Notes: generated by a model not told the origin, from the sequence alone. A stretch of DNA of 64,000 bases from Streptomyces sp. NBC_00775 (GCF_036347135.1 NZ_CP108938.1:9796001-9860000); one strand, 5' to 3'. Shown: positions 50,777-60,080, numbered from the stretch's first letter. Translations and numbers: made by a program.

Positions 50777-51532
50777 TCACCCGCGCCCGACCAGGGAGAC
50801 CAGCTCGCCGGTGATGTTCTCGTTGGCCGCCGAGCAGTAGAAGACGACAGTCCTGGCGACCTCCTCCGGGCTGCCGAGGCGCCCGGTCGGCAGTGCGGCG
50901 GCGGCCTTCTCCAGGACGGCCGCGGGGAAGTGCCGCAGGGCGCCCTCGGTCGTGGTGAGCCCCGGGCTGACCACGTTGACCAGGACGCCGTCGGGTCCGG
51001 CGTCGCGGGCCAGACTGAGCGCGAAGCCGTGCAGCGCCGACTTGGCCGCCGTGTAGATTTCCTGCCCCGCCTGCCCCTTGGCCGTCAGGTGCGAGGAGAT
51101 CAGCGCGATCCGGCCGTGGCCGCGTGCGCGCATCCCGGCGAGCGCGGTCTGCACGGTGCGGATCGTCGCCGTCAGATTGTTGTCGAGATACGCGGTCCAG
51201 GCCGCCGGGTCGAGATGCTCGAAGCCAGGTCCGGGGCGCCCCGCGGGCCGCCGCACGGCGTTGGCGACGAGCACGTCCACCGCGCCGAAGTGCCGCTCGA
51301 CGGCCGGCACCAGGTCCTCGACCGAGCTGGGGTCGGCCAGGTCGTAGCGGACGGCCAGGGCCCGCTCCGGGCCGCCGAGTTCGACGGCCAGATCGGCCGC
51401 CCTGTCCTTCGAGCCGGCGTACGTCAGCGCGACGCGGGCGCCTTCGGCGGCGAAGGCGCGCACGGTGGCCTCGCCGATGCCCCGGGTCCCCCCGGTGATC
51501 AGGGCGACCCGGTCGGTCAGTCCGAGATCCAT
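50777..51532 (-). CDS. Polyketide ketoreductase (SDR)
   Basis: A 251-residue classical SDR with an intact catalytic set: 'ALITGGTRGIGEATVRAF' cofactor loop, 'DVLVANA', Ser in 'IALISSHLTAKG', and YxxxK in 'EIYTAAKSALHG'. Likely reduces a keto group of the nascent or cyclised polyketide. It lies between the FAD monooxygenase and the aromatase/cyclase in one operon, with GAGGAG before ATG 51532. Compare the active-site-deficient SDR at 43.5 kb. Confidence 0.88.
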   Translation of the reverse strand: MDLGLTDRVALITGGTRGIGEATVRAFAAEGARVALTYAGSKDRAADLAVELGGPERALAVRYDLADPSSVEDLVPAVERHFGAVDVLVANAVRRPAGRPGPGFEHLDPAAWTAYLDNNLTATIRTVQTALAGMRARGHGRIALISSHLTAKGQAGQEIYTAAKSALHGFALSLARDAGPDGVLVNVVSPGLTTTEGALRHFPAAVLEKAAAALPTGRLGSPEEVARTVVFYCSAANENITGELVSLVGRG

Positions 51533-51541
51533 CAGGGCTCC

Positions 51542-53167
51542 TCAGACGGGACGGGCGAGCGGCAGCCGGCCGAGCGCGTCGGACAGCGCGGCCGGCGACA
51601 GGGCGGGCCCGCGGGCGAGCAGATAGGCGTCGGGGCGGACCAGGAGCCATCCGCCGGGAGACAGACCGAGCCGGTCGGACACCCGCCCGTCGCCGTCGGG
51701 GATCACCTCGGGTTCCGTGGCCGACTTCGCCTCGGTGACGCTCAGCACCGACAGCCAGGACCCGTACGCGACGCGCGCCCGGCGGACCGTCTCCGCGACG
51801 GCGGGGTCGCCGGGCGAGGCGGCCGCCAGCAGCAGCCAGCCTGGCCGGCGCAGCGCCGCGAGCAGTGCGGGCCAGCCGGTGCCCGTGAGATCGGAGTCGG
51901 TGACCTCGGTGAGCCGGGCGCCCGGACGGGGGCCGCTGCCGTCGTGGCCGTCCGGGGCGGTGAGGGTGCGATCCGCGTACGAGAGCAGCAGGCCGGACAT
52001 CCCGCCGAGCATCTCCCGCTGCATCCGCTTGCGGATCGGGGCCACCCGGCTCACCACCCCGAAGATCACGGGCAGCGCGAGGTCAGTGAACCGGCTGCGC
52101 AGCTCGATCATCTGGGTGGCCTTCTTGGTGGACTCCAGGAGCGCCTCACCCACCGGCACGCGCTCGCTCGTGTAGCTGTCGAGCAGCTCCGCGCGGGCAT
52201 GTCCCTCGATGACCATGGCCAGCTTCCAGGCGAGGTTGACGGCTTCCTGGATGCCCGTGTTCATGCCCTGGCCGGAGGCCGGGCTGTGCACATGGGCGGC
52301 GTCGCCCGCGACCAGACAGCGGCCGACCCGCATGTTCGGGACCATGCGCTGCTGGGCCGTGAAGACCGACACCCAGCTGGGCGTGCCGATGCGCACCTGG
52401 TGGCCGAGGCCCTGGCTGAGCTTGCGCTCGAAGCGCGCCGCGAGATGGTCGGGGTCGCCGTCGTAGTCGGTCTCGGCGGTGTCCAGCAGCCGCCATCGGT
52501 CGTCGGCGAGGGGCACCGCCATCAGCGTGCCACCGTCGGTGCGCACCCAGTAGATGCTGTTGGGCGGCAGTTCGCTCGTCATGGGCGCGTCGGCGAGCAG
52601 CCAGGTCTGGTTCGCCTCGCCGATCAGCGGGAGTTCGAGGGAGCGGCGTACGGTGCTGTGGCCGCCGTCGCAGCCGACCAGCCACGGGACGCGGACCGTC
52701 TCGTCGTCGCCGGTGTGGCTCAGTACGACCGTCACCCCGTCGTCGTCGCGTGCGATCCGCTCCAGGCTCGTGCCCCACTCCGGGACCACGCCGAGATCCG
52801 CGAGAGCGTCGCGGAACACCTCCTCGGTCGCCGTCTGTTCGATGGCCAGCGTGAACGGGAAGCGGGTCGGCATGGTCGAGTAGTCCGCGTCGAGGCGGGC
52901 GAGCCGACGGCCGTCCTGGAAGAGGGTGAAGGCCCGGATCTCCCGGCCCCGCTTGAGCATCTCCTCGACCAGACCCATCTGGTCGTACGCCTCCAGCGTG
53001 CGCGGATGCGTGGCGACGGCGCGACTGGTGGTCGCGGGCGCGTCCTTGGCGTCGATGAGACGCAACGGGATTCCACGGCGGGCGAGTTCGTAGGCCAGGG
53101 CGAGCCCCACCGGGCCGGCCCCCGCCACGAGTACCTGGGGGGTGCGGGTTCCTTTCGTCACTGCCAT
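51542..53167 (-). CDS. FAD-dependent aromatic hydroxylase (PgaE/OxyS type)
   Basis: A 541-residue class A monooxygenase: FAD motif 'VLVAGAGPVGLALAYELARR', 'WLVGCDGGHSTVRRSL', GD motif 'LVAGDAAHVHSPASGQGMNT', and a C-terminal thioredoxin-like domain (about residues 410-541), the layout of angucycline and tetracycline hydroxylases. AGAGG precedes ATG 53167. First gene of the ketoreductase-aromatase operon. Confidence 0.93.
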   Translation of the reverse strand: MAVTKGTRTPQVLVAGAGPVGLALAYELARRGIPLRLIDAKDAPATTSRAVATHPRTLEAYDQMGLVEEMLKRGREIRAFTLFQDGRRLARLDADYSTMPTRFPFTLAIEQTATEEVFRDALADLGVVPEWGTSLERIARDDDGVTVVLSHTGDDETVRVPWLVGCDGGHSTVRRSLELPLIGEANQTWLLADAPMTSELPPNSIYWVRTDGGTLMAVPLADDRWRLLDTAETDYDGDPDHLAARFERKLSQGLGHQVRIGTPSWVSVFTAQQRMVPNMRVGRCLVAGDAAHVHSPASGQGMNTGIQEAVNLAWKLAMVIEGHARAELLDSYTSERVPVGEALLESTKKATQMIELRSRFTDLALPVIFGVVSRVAPIRKRMQREMLGGMSGLLLSYADRTLTAPDGHDGSGPRPGARLTEVTDSDLTGTGWPALLAALRRPGWLLLAAASPGDPAVAETVRRARVAYGSWLSVLSVTEAKSATEPEVIPDGDGRVSDRLGLSPGGWLLVRPDAYLLARGPALSPAALSDALGRLPLARPV

Positions 53168-53508
53168 CCGATCCTCTGCTGCCGACGGTCGTCCGCGACC
53201 CAGGCTCGGGCAGCGTGCTGGAGCCCCCCTCGACTCACGGTCGATGGCGTCGCGGGGCTGATCGACGGGCCCTCCACCCCGGCTCCAGTAGCCCCCGGAA
53301 GGGTGAGGGACATGCGCACCGCCAGGTATGACCTCGACTTCGCCCGCGCGGTCGGGCGCCGCATCGGATGGGGCCTGTGCACACGGCTGGCGGGCCTGTG
53401 TCTGGTCGCCGGTCCGATGGCACCCGACCCCGCCCTGTTGGACGACGAGCCGCGAACGCCGCCGCACGGGGACAACGGGCATACGCCGCACAGGGACTTG
53501 GAGGTTCG
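53168..53508. promoter_or_regulatory. Divergent promoter region with SARP-box-like repeats; no gene seen
   Basis: This 341-bp gap separates two FAD monooxygenase genes. TCGACTC (53230-53236) and TCGATGG (53241-53247) are heptamers with an 11-bp period, the same arrangement as at 32392-32409, lying 63 bases before the minus-strand start. A short open stretch through 53328-53508 has no RBS or family resemblance. No other element is clear. Confidence 0.5.
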
Positions 53509-55032
53509 ATGAACACCGACGTCGTCGTGGTGGGAGGCGGTCCGGTCGGCCTGTTGCTCGCCGCCGAACTGCGCCTCGGAGGTGCCCGCGTGGTCCTCCT
53601 GGAGCGGCTGACCGAGCCGAGCGGCCACTCCAGGGCCTTCCGTATGCAGGCCAGGATGCTGGACGTACTGAACCAGCGGGGCCTGCTCGGCCGGTTCATG
53701 GAGGGCAACCGCACCTGGCCCAAAGCCCACTTCGCCGGCCTGGAACCGCTGCTCGACTTCGGACACCTGCACAACGAGCATCCGTACGCCCTGCTGATCC
53801 CGCAGGCGCGCACCGAGGAGCTGCTGGAGGAGTACGCCCTGTCGTGCGGGGTGGAGATCCGCCGCGGGCACGCGCTGACCGGGCTCGACGCCACCCCCTC
53901 CGACGTCGTGGGCGAGGTCGACTCGCCCGAGGGAACCTACCGGTTGCGCTCGCACTACCTGGTCGGCTGCGACGGCGGGCGCAGCACGGTCCGCAAGCTC
54001 GCCGGCATCGGCTTCAGCGGCTCGGCGCCCACGGTGCGCGCGCTCCTCGCCGACGTGGAGCTCGCCGACCCCGGACAGCTGCCCAACGGAGTGCCGGGCA
54101 CCATGCGCACCCCCCGCGGCCTGCTGATGGCGATCTCGCTCCAGCCCGGGGTGACGCGCGTGCTCACCACGGAGTTCACCCCGCCGGAGCCGGGTTCCGA
54201 GCACACCCCGGTGACCCTGGACGAGCTGCGCGAGACGGTACGGCGGATCACCGGCATCGATGTCGCCATGGACCGGCCGCGCTGGCTGTCCCGGTTCGCC
54301 GACACGACCCGGCTGGCGGACACCTACCGGCAGGGGCGGGTGCTGCTCGCCGGCGACGCGGCCCATGTGCACTTCCCCATCGGGGCGCAAGGACTCAACC
54401 TCGGCCTCCAGGACGCGGTCAACCTGGGCTGGAAGCTGGCCGGGACGATCGTCGGCTGGGCTCCCCCCGGGCTGCTCGACAGCTACGGCTCCGAGCGCCG
54501 CCCGGTCGCCGAGCGCGTGCTGCGCGAGACCAGGGTGCAGCTCATGCTCATGGCCCCCGACCCCAAGGTCGACCCGCTGCGCGAGATGTTCTCGGAACTC
54601 CTCGCGCTGCCCGAGGTCAACAGCAGGCTGGCACACGAGATGACGGGCCTCGACGTCCGCTACACCCCGTCTCCCGGCCGCTACGAGCACGAACTGCTCG
54701 GCCGCCCATGCCCGCCGCTCGCGGAAGCGGTCGGCGGCGAGGTCCGGACGGTGCTGCGCACGGGACGCGGAGTGCTGCTCCTGCCGGACGGCACGGCCCA
54801 GGAGGCGGCCGGGCTCGCCACCGACTGGTCGCACCGCGTCGGCACGGTCCCGGCCGAGGGCGGAGCGGGTCTGCTGCTGCGCCCGGACGGTCATGTGGCG
54901 TGGGCGGATCCCGGCGACGGCGTACCGCGCAAGGACGCGCTGCTGGAGCTGGAGGACGCCCTGCGGCACTGGTTCGGTGCCCCGGGCTGCACGGCCCGGC
55001 CCCGGACCCACCACGACGCGACGGGCAGGTGA
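53509..55032 (+). CDS. FAD-dependent aromatic hydroxylase, third class A enzyme
   Basis: A 507-residue class A monooxygenase: 'DVVVVGGGPVGLLLAAELRL', 'YLVGCDGGRSTVRKLAG' and 'LLAGDAAHVHFPIGAQGLNL', with a C-terminal thioredoxin-like region. It resembles PgaE-type hydroxylases and differs clearly from the enzymes at 44.3 and 51.5 kb, so three separate oxygenations or one Baeyer-Villiger-type step are possible. GGAGG precedes ATG 53509. Starts an operon with the sugar epimerase and 4-ketoreductase. Confidence 0.92.
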   Translation: MNTDVVVVGGGPVGLLLAAELRLGGARVVLLERLTEPSGHSRAFRMQARMLDVLNQRGLLGRFMEGNRTWPKAHFAGLEPLLDFGHLHNEHPYALLIPQARTEELLEEYALSCGVEIRRGHALTGLDATPSDVVGEVDSPEGTYRLRSHYLVGCDGGRSTVRKLAGIGFSGSAPTVRALLADVELADPGQLPNGVPGTMRTPRGLLMAISLQPGVTRVLTTEFTPPEPGSEHTPVTLDELRETVRRITGIDVAMDRPRWLSRFADTTRLADTYRQGRVLLAGDAAHVHFPIGAQGLNLGLQDAVNLGWKLAGTIVGWAPPGLLDSYGSERRPVAERVLRETRVQLMLMAPDPKVDPLREMFSELLALPEVNSRLAHEMTGLDVRYTPSPGRYEHELLGRPCPPLAEAVGGEVRTVLRTGRGVLLLPDGTAQEAAGLATDWSHRVGTVPAEGGAGLLLRPDGHVAWADPGDGVPRKDALLELEDALRHWFGAPGCTARPRTHHDATGR

Positions 55033-55037
55033 CGGGG

Positions 55038-55643
55038 ATGCGTACACGCAGGCTCGCCGTGGCCGGCGGCTTCGAGTTCACGCCCGAGATCCACACGGAC
55101 GCGCGCGGACTGTTCGTCTCGCCCTTGCAGGAGCAGGCGTTCGTCGCGGCGGTCGGCGAACGGTTCGTGACCGCGCAGACCAACCACAGCCGCTCCGCCC
55201 GCGGTGTGCTGCGCGGGCTGCACTTCACCACCACACCGCCCGGACAGGCCAAGTACGTGTACTGCGCGCAGGGGCGCGCCCTCGACGCGGTCGTCGACAT
55301 CCGGCTCGGCTCGCCGACCTTCGGCAAATGGGACGTCGTCGAGATGGACGCCGTCTCCTACCGTGCCGTCTACATCCCCGACGGTGTGGGGCACGCGTTT
55401 CTGGCGCTCGACGACGACACGGTGATGTCGTACCTGGTGTCCACCGCCTACCGGGCCGAGCTGGAACAGGCCATCGACCCGCTCGACCCGGCACTCGGCC
55501 TGCCGTGGCCCTACGACATGAAGTTCCACCTGTCCGAGCGGGACACGGTCGCGATCTCGCTCGCGGAGGCCGAGGCGCGGGGGATGCTGCCCCGGTACGA
55601 GGACTGCCGGCAGTGGCCCGCGGAACCGGACTCCGCCCGGTGA
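55038..55643 (+). CDS. NDP-4-keto-hexose 3,5-(or 5-)epimerase, RmlC-like
   Basis: A 201-residue cupin-fold epimerase: 'TPEIHTDARGLFVSP', catalytic His in 'ARGVLRGLHFTTTPPGQAKY', and 'VYIPDGVGHAFLALDDDTVM'. It inverts C-5 to give the L-series sugar, fitting L-axenose. It starts 5 bases after the monooxygenase stop and overlaps the next gene by GTGA. Confidence 0.92.
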   Translation: MRTRRLAVAGGFEFTPEIHTDARGLFVSPLQEQAFVAAVGERFVTAQTNHSRSARGVLRGLHFTTTPPGQAKYVYCAQGRALDAVVDIRLGSPTFGKWDVVEMDAVSYRAVYIPDGVGHAFLALDDDTVMSYLVSTAYRAELEQAIDPLDPALGLPWPYDMKFHLSERDTVAISLAEAEARGMLPRYEDCRQWPAEPDSAR

Positions 55644-56572
55644 CCGAGGGAGTCGGACGGGTCGCCGTCATCGGCGCCACCGGGTGCATGGGCCGGCAGA
55701 TCGCCGCCGCCTTCGCCGCCCGCGGTACGGAAGTGGTCGCGATCGCCCGCCGTCACGCGAGCCAGGTGGCCGCCCACCGGTTCCTGGCCCTGGACGCCGC
55801 GCACGCGTCCAGCGAGCAGCTCGCGGAGGTCCTGGCCATGGAGCGGGTGGACGCGGTGGTGAACGCGACGCTCGGCTGGGGCGACGAACTCCACTCCACC
55901 AACGTCCAGTTGGTGGAGCGCCTGGTGGACGCGCTGAAGAAGACGCCGAGTCCGCCGCGCCTCGTGCAGCTCGGCACGATCCACGAGTACGGCCCCGTCC
56001 CGTGGGGCACGTCGATCGGCGAAGAGGTGGAGCCGGACCCGCGACAGCCCTACCCGCGGTCCAAGCTGGTGGCCGCCGGGCTGGTACTCGACGCCGCGCG
56101 CGCCGGGGAACTCGACGGTGTGGTGCTGCGCCTCACCAACACCATCGGCCCGCACCCCGCCGCCGAGAGCTTCTTCGGCTCCCTCGCCGCACGGCTGCGC
56201 GACGACCCGGGGGCCATCGATCTGACGATCGCCGAGGCGTGCCGCGACTACGTCGACTCCCGCGACGCCGCCGACGCGGTGGTGCGTGCCGCCGAAACCC
56301 CCTTTGCCCAGGGCGTGTTCAACATCGGCACCGGCCGGGCGCTGGACATCGGGACCCTGGTCACCGCGCTGGTCCACGCGTCCGGACGCCCGCCGGGGAC
56401 GGTACGGGGGCACCCGGGGGCCGTCCGCAGCCGTGGCGCCGACTGGATCCAGGTCGACAGCACCCGGGCGCGGCGGCTGCTCGGCTGGAGCCCGCGCCAT
56501 TCCCTGGACGCGTCCATGCGGGCGATGTGGGAGACGGTGCGGGCGGAAAGGCCAGGGCGGACGTCCTCCTGA
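55640..56572 (+). CDS. NDP-hexose 4-ketoreductase, second copy
   Basis: A 310-residue extended SDR: 'VAVIGATGCMGRQIAAAFAA', 'QLGTIHEYGPVPW', and YxxxK in RQPYPRSKLVAAG. It is a paralogue of the enzyme at 25.9 kb. Directly behind the epimerase, it most likely reduces C-4 of the L-sugar. GTG start overlaps the epimerase stop. Probable right end of the cluster. Confidence 0.9.
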   Translation: MTEGVGRVAVIGATGCMGRQIAAAFAARGTEVVAIARRHASQVAAHRFLALDAAHASSEQLAEVLAMERVDAVVNATLGWGDELHSTNVQLVERLVDALKKTPSPPRLVQLGTIHEYGPVPWGTSIGEEVEPDPRQPYPRSKLVAAGLVLDAARAGELDGVVLRLTNTIGPHPAAESFFGSLAARLRDDPGAIDLTIAEACRDYVDSRDAADAVVRAAETPFAQGVFNIGTGRALDIGTLVTALVHASGRPPGTVRGHPGAVRSRGADWIQVDSTRARRLLGWSPRHSLDASMRAMWETVRAERPGRTSS

Positions 56573-56607
56573 CCCGTGGGAGCCCGGCGGATGTCCTCCT
56601 GACACGT
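56559..56607 (+). repeat. Short tandem repeat, 30-bp period
   Basis: GGACGTCCTCCTGACCCGT (56559-56577) recurs as GGATGTCCTCCTGACACGT (56589-56607), 17 of 19 bases identical. The first copy contains the stop codon of the 4-ketoreductase gene. It marks the right edge of the cluster. Confidence 0.7.
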
Positions 56608-56626
56608 CATCGGCATTCCCAATTTC

Positions 56627-56640
56627 TGAAACGCGTTCTA
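56627..56640. promoter_or_regulatory. KstR-like operator upstream of acyl-CoA dehydrogenase gene
   Basis: TGAAACGCGTTCTA fits the KstR consensus TNNAACNNGTTNNA at every fixed position. It lies 57 bases before the GTG of an acyl-CoA dehydrogenase gene, where KstR-type TetR repressors of sterol degradation bind in actinobacteria. No kstR gene is in the window. Confidence 0.55.
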
Positions 56641-56697
56641 CTCTGTGCGCCGTCCGACCGGGAGAACCAGCTCAGCCACCGGGAGCCAGGAGGCGCC

Positions 56698-57888
56698 GTG
56701 CATCTCGAATACACGCCGGAGCAGCAGCGGTTGCGCACCGAACTGCGCGGCTATTTCACCCAGTTGGTGCCGGACAACGCCTACGCCCGCTATGGCGACC
56801 CGGCGGCGCAGAAGCGCTTCTACCGCGACACGATCCGGCGGCTCGGCTCCGACGGCTGGCTCGGCGTGGGCTGGCCGAAGGAGTACGGCGGGCGCGGGCT
56901 GAGCCCCATGGAGCAGTTCATCTTCTTCGACGAGGCGGCCCAGGCGGGCGTGCCCCTGCCGCTGATGGCGCTGAACACGGTCGGCCCGACGATCATGCGG
57001 TTCGGCACGGACGAGCAGAAGGCGTACTTCCTGCCGAAGATCCTCTCCGGCGAGATCGACTTCGCGATCGGCTACAGCGAGCCCGACGCGGGGACGGATC
57101 TCGCCGCGCTCAGGACCAAGGCCGTACGGGACGGCGACGAGGCCACCGGCCACTACACGGTCAACGGGCAGAAGATCTGGACCACGAACGGCGACACCGC
57201 CGACTGGGTGTGGCTCGCCGTCCGCACCGATCCGGACGCCCCGCCGCACAAGGGCATCACCATGCTCCTCGTGCCGACCTCCGACCCCGGCTACTCGTGC
57301 ACGATCATCAACACCCTCGCCTCGCACGACACCACCGCGAGCTACTACGAGAACATCCGCGTCCCCGCCTCCCGCCGGGTCGGCGAGGAGAACAAGGGCT
57401 GGCGGCTGATCACCAACCAGCTCAACCACGAACGCGTCACGCTCGCCGCCCACGGCACCATGGCGATCCGCGCCCTGCACGACGTCCAGCGCTGGGCGAT
57501 GGAGACCAAGCTCGCCGACGGCCGCCGTGTCGCCGACCTCCCGTGGGTGCGCCGCCGCCTCGCGCAGACCCACACCAAGCTCGACGCGATGAAGCTCCTG
57601 AACTGGCAGATGGTGAACGCGGTCCAGGAGGGCACGCTCACCCCGCAGGACGCCTCCGCGGTCAAGGTGTACGGCTCCGAGGCGCGCCGCGACGCCTACG
57701 CCTGGCTGATGGAGATCGTCGCGGCCCCCGGCGTCCTCAAGGAAGGCTCCGCGGGCGCGGTCCTGCACGGCGAGCTGGAACGCGGCTACCGATCGGCGGT
57801 GATCTTCACCTTCGGCGGCGGCAACAACGAGATCCAGCGCGAGATCATCTCGTGGATCGGTCTGGGGATGCCGCGGGTACGGCGTTAG
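56698..57888 (+). CDS. Acyl-CoA dehydrogenase (FadE)
   Basis: A 396-residue FAD acyl-CoA dehydrogenase: 'FAIGYSEPDAGTDLAALRTK' and 'WTTNGDTADWVWLAVRTD' flavin/substrate loops, 'NEIQREIISWIGLGMPR' C-terminal signature. In the last third no Glu stands out at the usual catalytic place on inspection; alignment is needed. It may form a heteromer as actinobacterial sterol side-chain enzymes do. AGGAGG sets GTG 56698. Probably catabolic and outside the cluster. Confidence 0.88.
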   Translation: MHLEYTPEQQRLRTELRGYFTQLVPDNAYARYGDPAAQKRFYRDTIRRLGSDGWLGVGWPKEYGGRGLSPMEQFIFFDEAAQAGVPLPLMALNTVGPTIMRFGTDEQKAYFLPKILSGEIDFAIGYSEPDAGTDLAALRTKAVRDGDEATGHYTVNGQKIWTTNGDTADWVWLAVRTDPDAPPHKGITMLLVPTSDPGYSCTIINTLASHDTTASYYENIRVPASRRVGEENKGWRLITNQLNHERVTLAAHGTMAIRALHDVQRWAMETKLADGRRVADLPWVRRRLAQTHTKLDAMKLLNWQMVNAVQEGTLTPQDASAVKVYGSEARRDAYAWLMEIVAAPGVLKEGSAGAVLHGELERGYRSAVIFTFGGGNNEIQREIISWIGLGMPRVRR

Positions 57889-58190
57889 CCTGCTGTGACG
57901 AGGATTTATAGTTGGCACAAAAGAGGGATAGTTGGCATCAAGATCACCATCGTCTCTCAGAGGTGACGGCGCATCACTTCGATGCACCTAGCTCGGGCCG
58001 CGTTCGATTGGTCCCGGGAGTACGGACTTCCGAGGTTCATGCCGCTGTCTATGCTGATTGGTGGCTGCTGCCAGGCGAGGCGGCGTCGGCTCCCATACTC
58101 ACAAGGTACCCCCGCCCTGGCCGACGGGCCGTGCCGCGCGGAGTCCGTCGGTCGCGCTTGCCCACCCTCGGCCAGGGCGCTGTCAGCCCT
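57889..58190. other. Intergenic gap with a short direct repeat, no gene seen
   Basis: ATAGTTGGCA occurs at 57908-57917 and again at 57928-57937, two copies exactly 20 bp apart, just after the dehydrogenase stop. The remaining bases to the CoA-ligase stop show no coding frame with an RBS and no clear hairpin. Confidence 0.5.
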
Positions 58191-60080
58191 TCAGAGGGTG
58201 TGACCGGGGCGGCGGAGGACCGGGCGCAGGACCTCGATGACGCCTGGGTCGTCCACCGTGGAGGGGATGGGTTCGTCGCGGCCGTCGGCGATGCCGCGCA
58301 TGGTCTTGCGGAGGATCTTTCCCGAGCGGGTCTTGGGCAGGGCGGTGACGACCGTGACGTCCTTGAGGGAGGCGACGGCGCCGATGCGTTCGCGTACGAG
58401 CTGGACGAGTTCGGCCTCGACCTCGCTCGGTTCGCGGTTGCTGCCGGCTTTGAGGACGACGAAGCCGCGCGGGATCTGTCCCTTGAGTGCGTCGGCGACG
58501 CCGATGACGGCGCATTCGGCGACGTCGGGGTGGGCGGCCAGCGCCTCTTCCATGGTGCCGGTGGACAGCCGGTGTCCGGCGACGTTGATGACGTCGTCGG
58601 TGCGTCCCATGACGAAAACGTAGCCGTCGTCGTCGATGTGGCCGCTGTCGCCGGTGAGGTAGTAGCCGTCGTAGGCGGAGAGGTAGGAGGCGACGTAGCG
58701 GTCGTCGTCCTTCCAGAGAGTGGTGAGCGCGCCGGGTGGCAGGGGAAGGCGTACGACGATCGCACCGTCCACCCCCGCGGGCACCGGCTCGCCCGAAGCG
58801 TCGAGGACGCGGACGTCCCACCCCGGCAGCGGGTGGGTCGGGGAGCCGGGCTTGAGGGGAGCGATTTCGATGCCGGCCGGGTTGGCGACGATGGGCCAGC
58901 CGGTCTCCGTCTGCCACCAGTGGTCGATCACCGGGACGCCCAGCAGGTCGCTCGCCCAGTGATACGTCTCGGGGTCGAGGCGCTCACCGGCCAGGAAAAG
59001 ATAGCGCAGGTGGGAAAGGTCGTAGCCCGCGGTGAGCGTTCCCTTCGGGTCCTCCTTCCTGATCGCCCGGAAGGCGGTGGGCGCCGTGAACATCGTCTTG
59101 ACCCGGTAGTCGGCGGCCACGCGCCAGAACTGGCCCGCGTCCGGCGTGCCGACCGGCTTGCCCTCATACAGGACCGTGGTCGCACCGGCCAGCAGGGGTG
59201 CGTAGACGATGTACGAGTGCCCCACGACCCAGCCGACGTCCGAGCCGGTGAACATGGTCTCGCCCGGGCCCACGTCGTACACGGCGCCCATCGACCAGTG
59301 CAGGGCCACCGCGTAGCCGCCACTGTCGCGGACGACTCCCTTCGGCTTTCCGGTCGTTCCGGAGGTGTAGAGGATGTAGAGCGGGTCGGTCGCGGCCACC
59401 GGCACGCAGTCGGCCGGTGCCGCGGCGGCGACCAGGTCCGCCCAGTCGAGATCGTCCGGCCCCAGCGCGGCCGGCCCCTGCGGGCGTTGCAGGATCACAC
59501 TCTTCTCCGGCTTGTGGACCGCGAGTTCGATCGCCTGGTCGAGCAGCGGCTTGTACGCGATGACCCGCTTGCCCTCGATCCCGCAGGAGGCGGAGACGAC
59601 CACCTTGGGGGCCGCGTCGTCGATGCGGAGGGCGAGTTCACGCGGGGCGAACCCGCCGAAGACGACCGAGTGGACCGCGCCGATCCGTGCGCACGCCAGC
59701 ATCGCGACGGCTGCCTCGGGGACCATCGGCATGTAGATGACCACGCGGTCGCCCTGTCCCACGCCGAGCTGTGCGAGCGCTCCGGCGAAGGCCGCCACCT
59801 CGTTCCTGAGCTGTTCGTAGGTGTAGGTGCGGCGGGTGCCGGTCACGGGAGAGTCGTAGACGAGCGCGGGTTGCTCGCCCCGGCCGGCTTCGATGTGCCG
59901 GTCGAGCGCGTTGAAGCAGACGTTGAGCCGCCCGTCGGGAAACCAGCGGTAGAAGGGTGCGCCCGAGGAGTCCAGGGCGCGCCGCGGAGTGACATCCCAG
60001 TCGATGCCCTCGGCCGCCTTCAGCCAGAAGCTCTCCGGGTCCTCGGTACTCGAGCGGAAGACGTCCTCGTACGTTCCCAT
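58191..60080 (-). CDS. Propionyl/acetyl-CoA synthetase (PrpE/Acs type)
   Basis: A 629-residue AMP-forming short-chain acyl-CoA synthetase: 'PLYILYTSGTTGKPKGVVRD', 'WWQTETGWPIVANP', 'YLTGDSGHIDDDGYVFVMGR' and the acylation-site Lys in 'PKTRSGKILRKTMRGI'. Length and the N-terminal ACAS_N region fit PrpE. AAAGGAG precedes ATG 60080. It activates propionate or acetate; it could feed methylmalonyl-CoA supply but is probably general metabolism. Confidence 0.92.
   Translation of the reverse strand: MGTYEDVFRSSTEDPESFWLKAAEGIDWDVTPRRALDSSGAPFYRWFPDGRLNVCFNALDRHIEAGRGEQPALVYDSPVTGTRRTYTYEQLRNEVAAFAGALAQLGVGQGDRVVIYMPMVPEAAVAMLACARIGAVHSVVFGGFAPRELALRIDDAAPKVVVSASCGIEGKRVIAYKPLLDQAIELAVHKPEKSVILQRPQGPAALGPDDLDWADLVAAAAPADCVPVAATDPLYILYTSGTTGKPKGVVRDSGGYAVALHWSMGAVYDVGPGETMFTGSDVGWVVGHSYIVYAPLLAGATTVLYEGKPVGTPDAGQFWRVAADYRVKTMFTAPTAFRAIRKEDPKGTLTAGYDLSHLRYLFLAGERLDPETYHWASDLLGVPVIDHWWQTETGWPIVANPAGIEIAPLKPGSPTHPLPGWDVRVLDASGEPVPAGVDGAIVVRLPLPPGALTTLWKDDDRYVASYLSAYDGYYLTGDSGHIDDDGYVFVMGRTDDVINVAGHRLSTGTMEEALAAHPDVAECAVIGVADALKGQIPRGFVVLKAGSNREPSEVEAELVQLVRERIGAVASLKDVTVVTALPKTRSGKILRKTMRGIADGRDEPIPSTVDDPGVIEVLRPVLRRPGHTL

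Noticed and set aside
53328..53508. Small gene in the gap before the third monooxygenase
   Set aside because: No RBS and no recognisable product; better explained as promoter and leader.
57908..57937. CRISPR-like repeat
   Set aside because: Only two 10-bp copies with a 10-bp spacer; no array.
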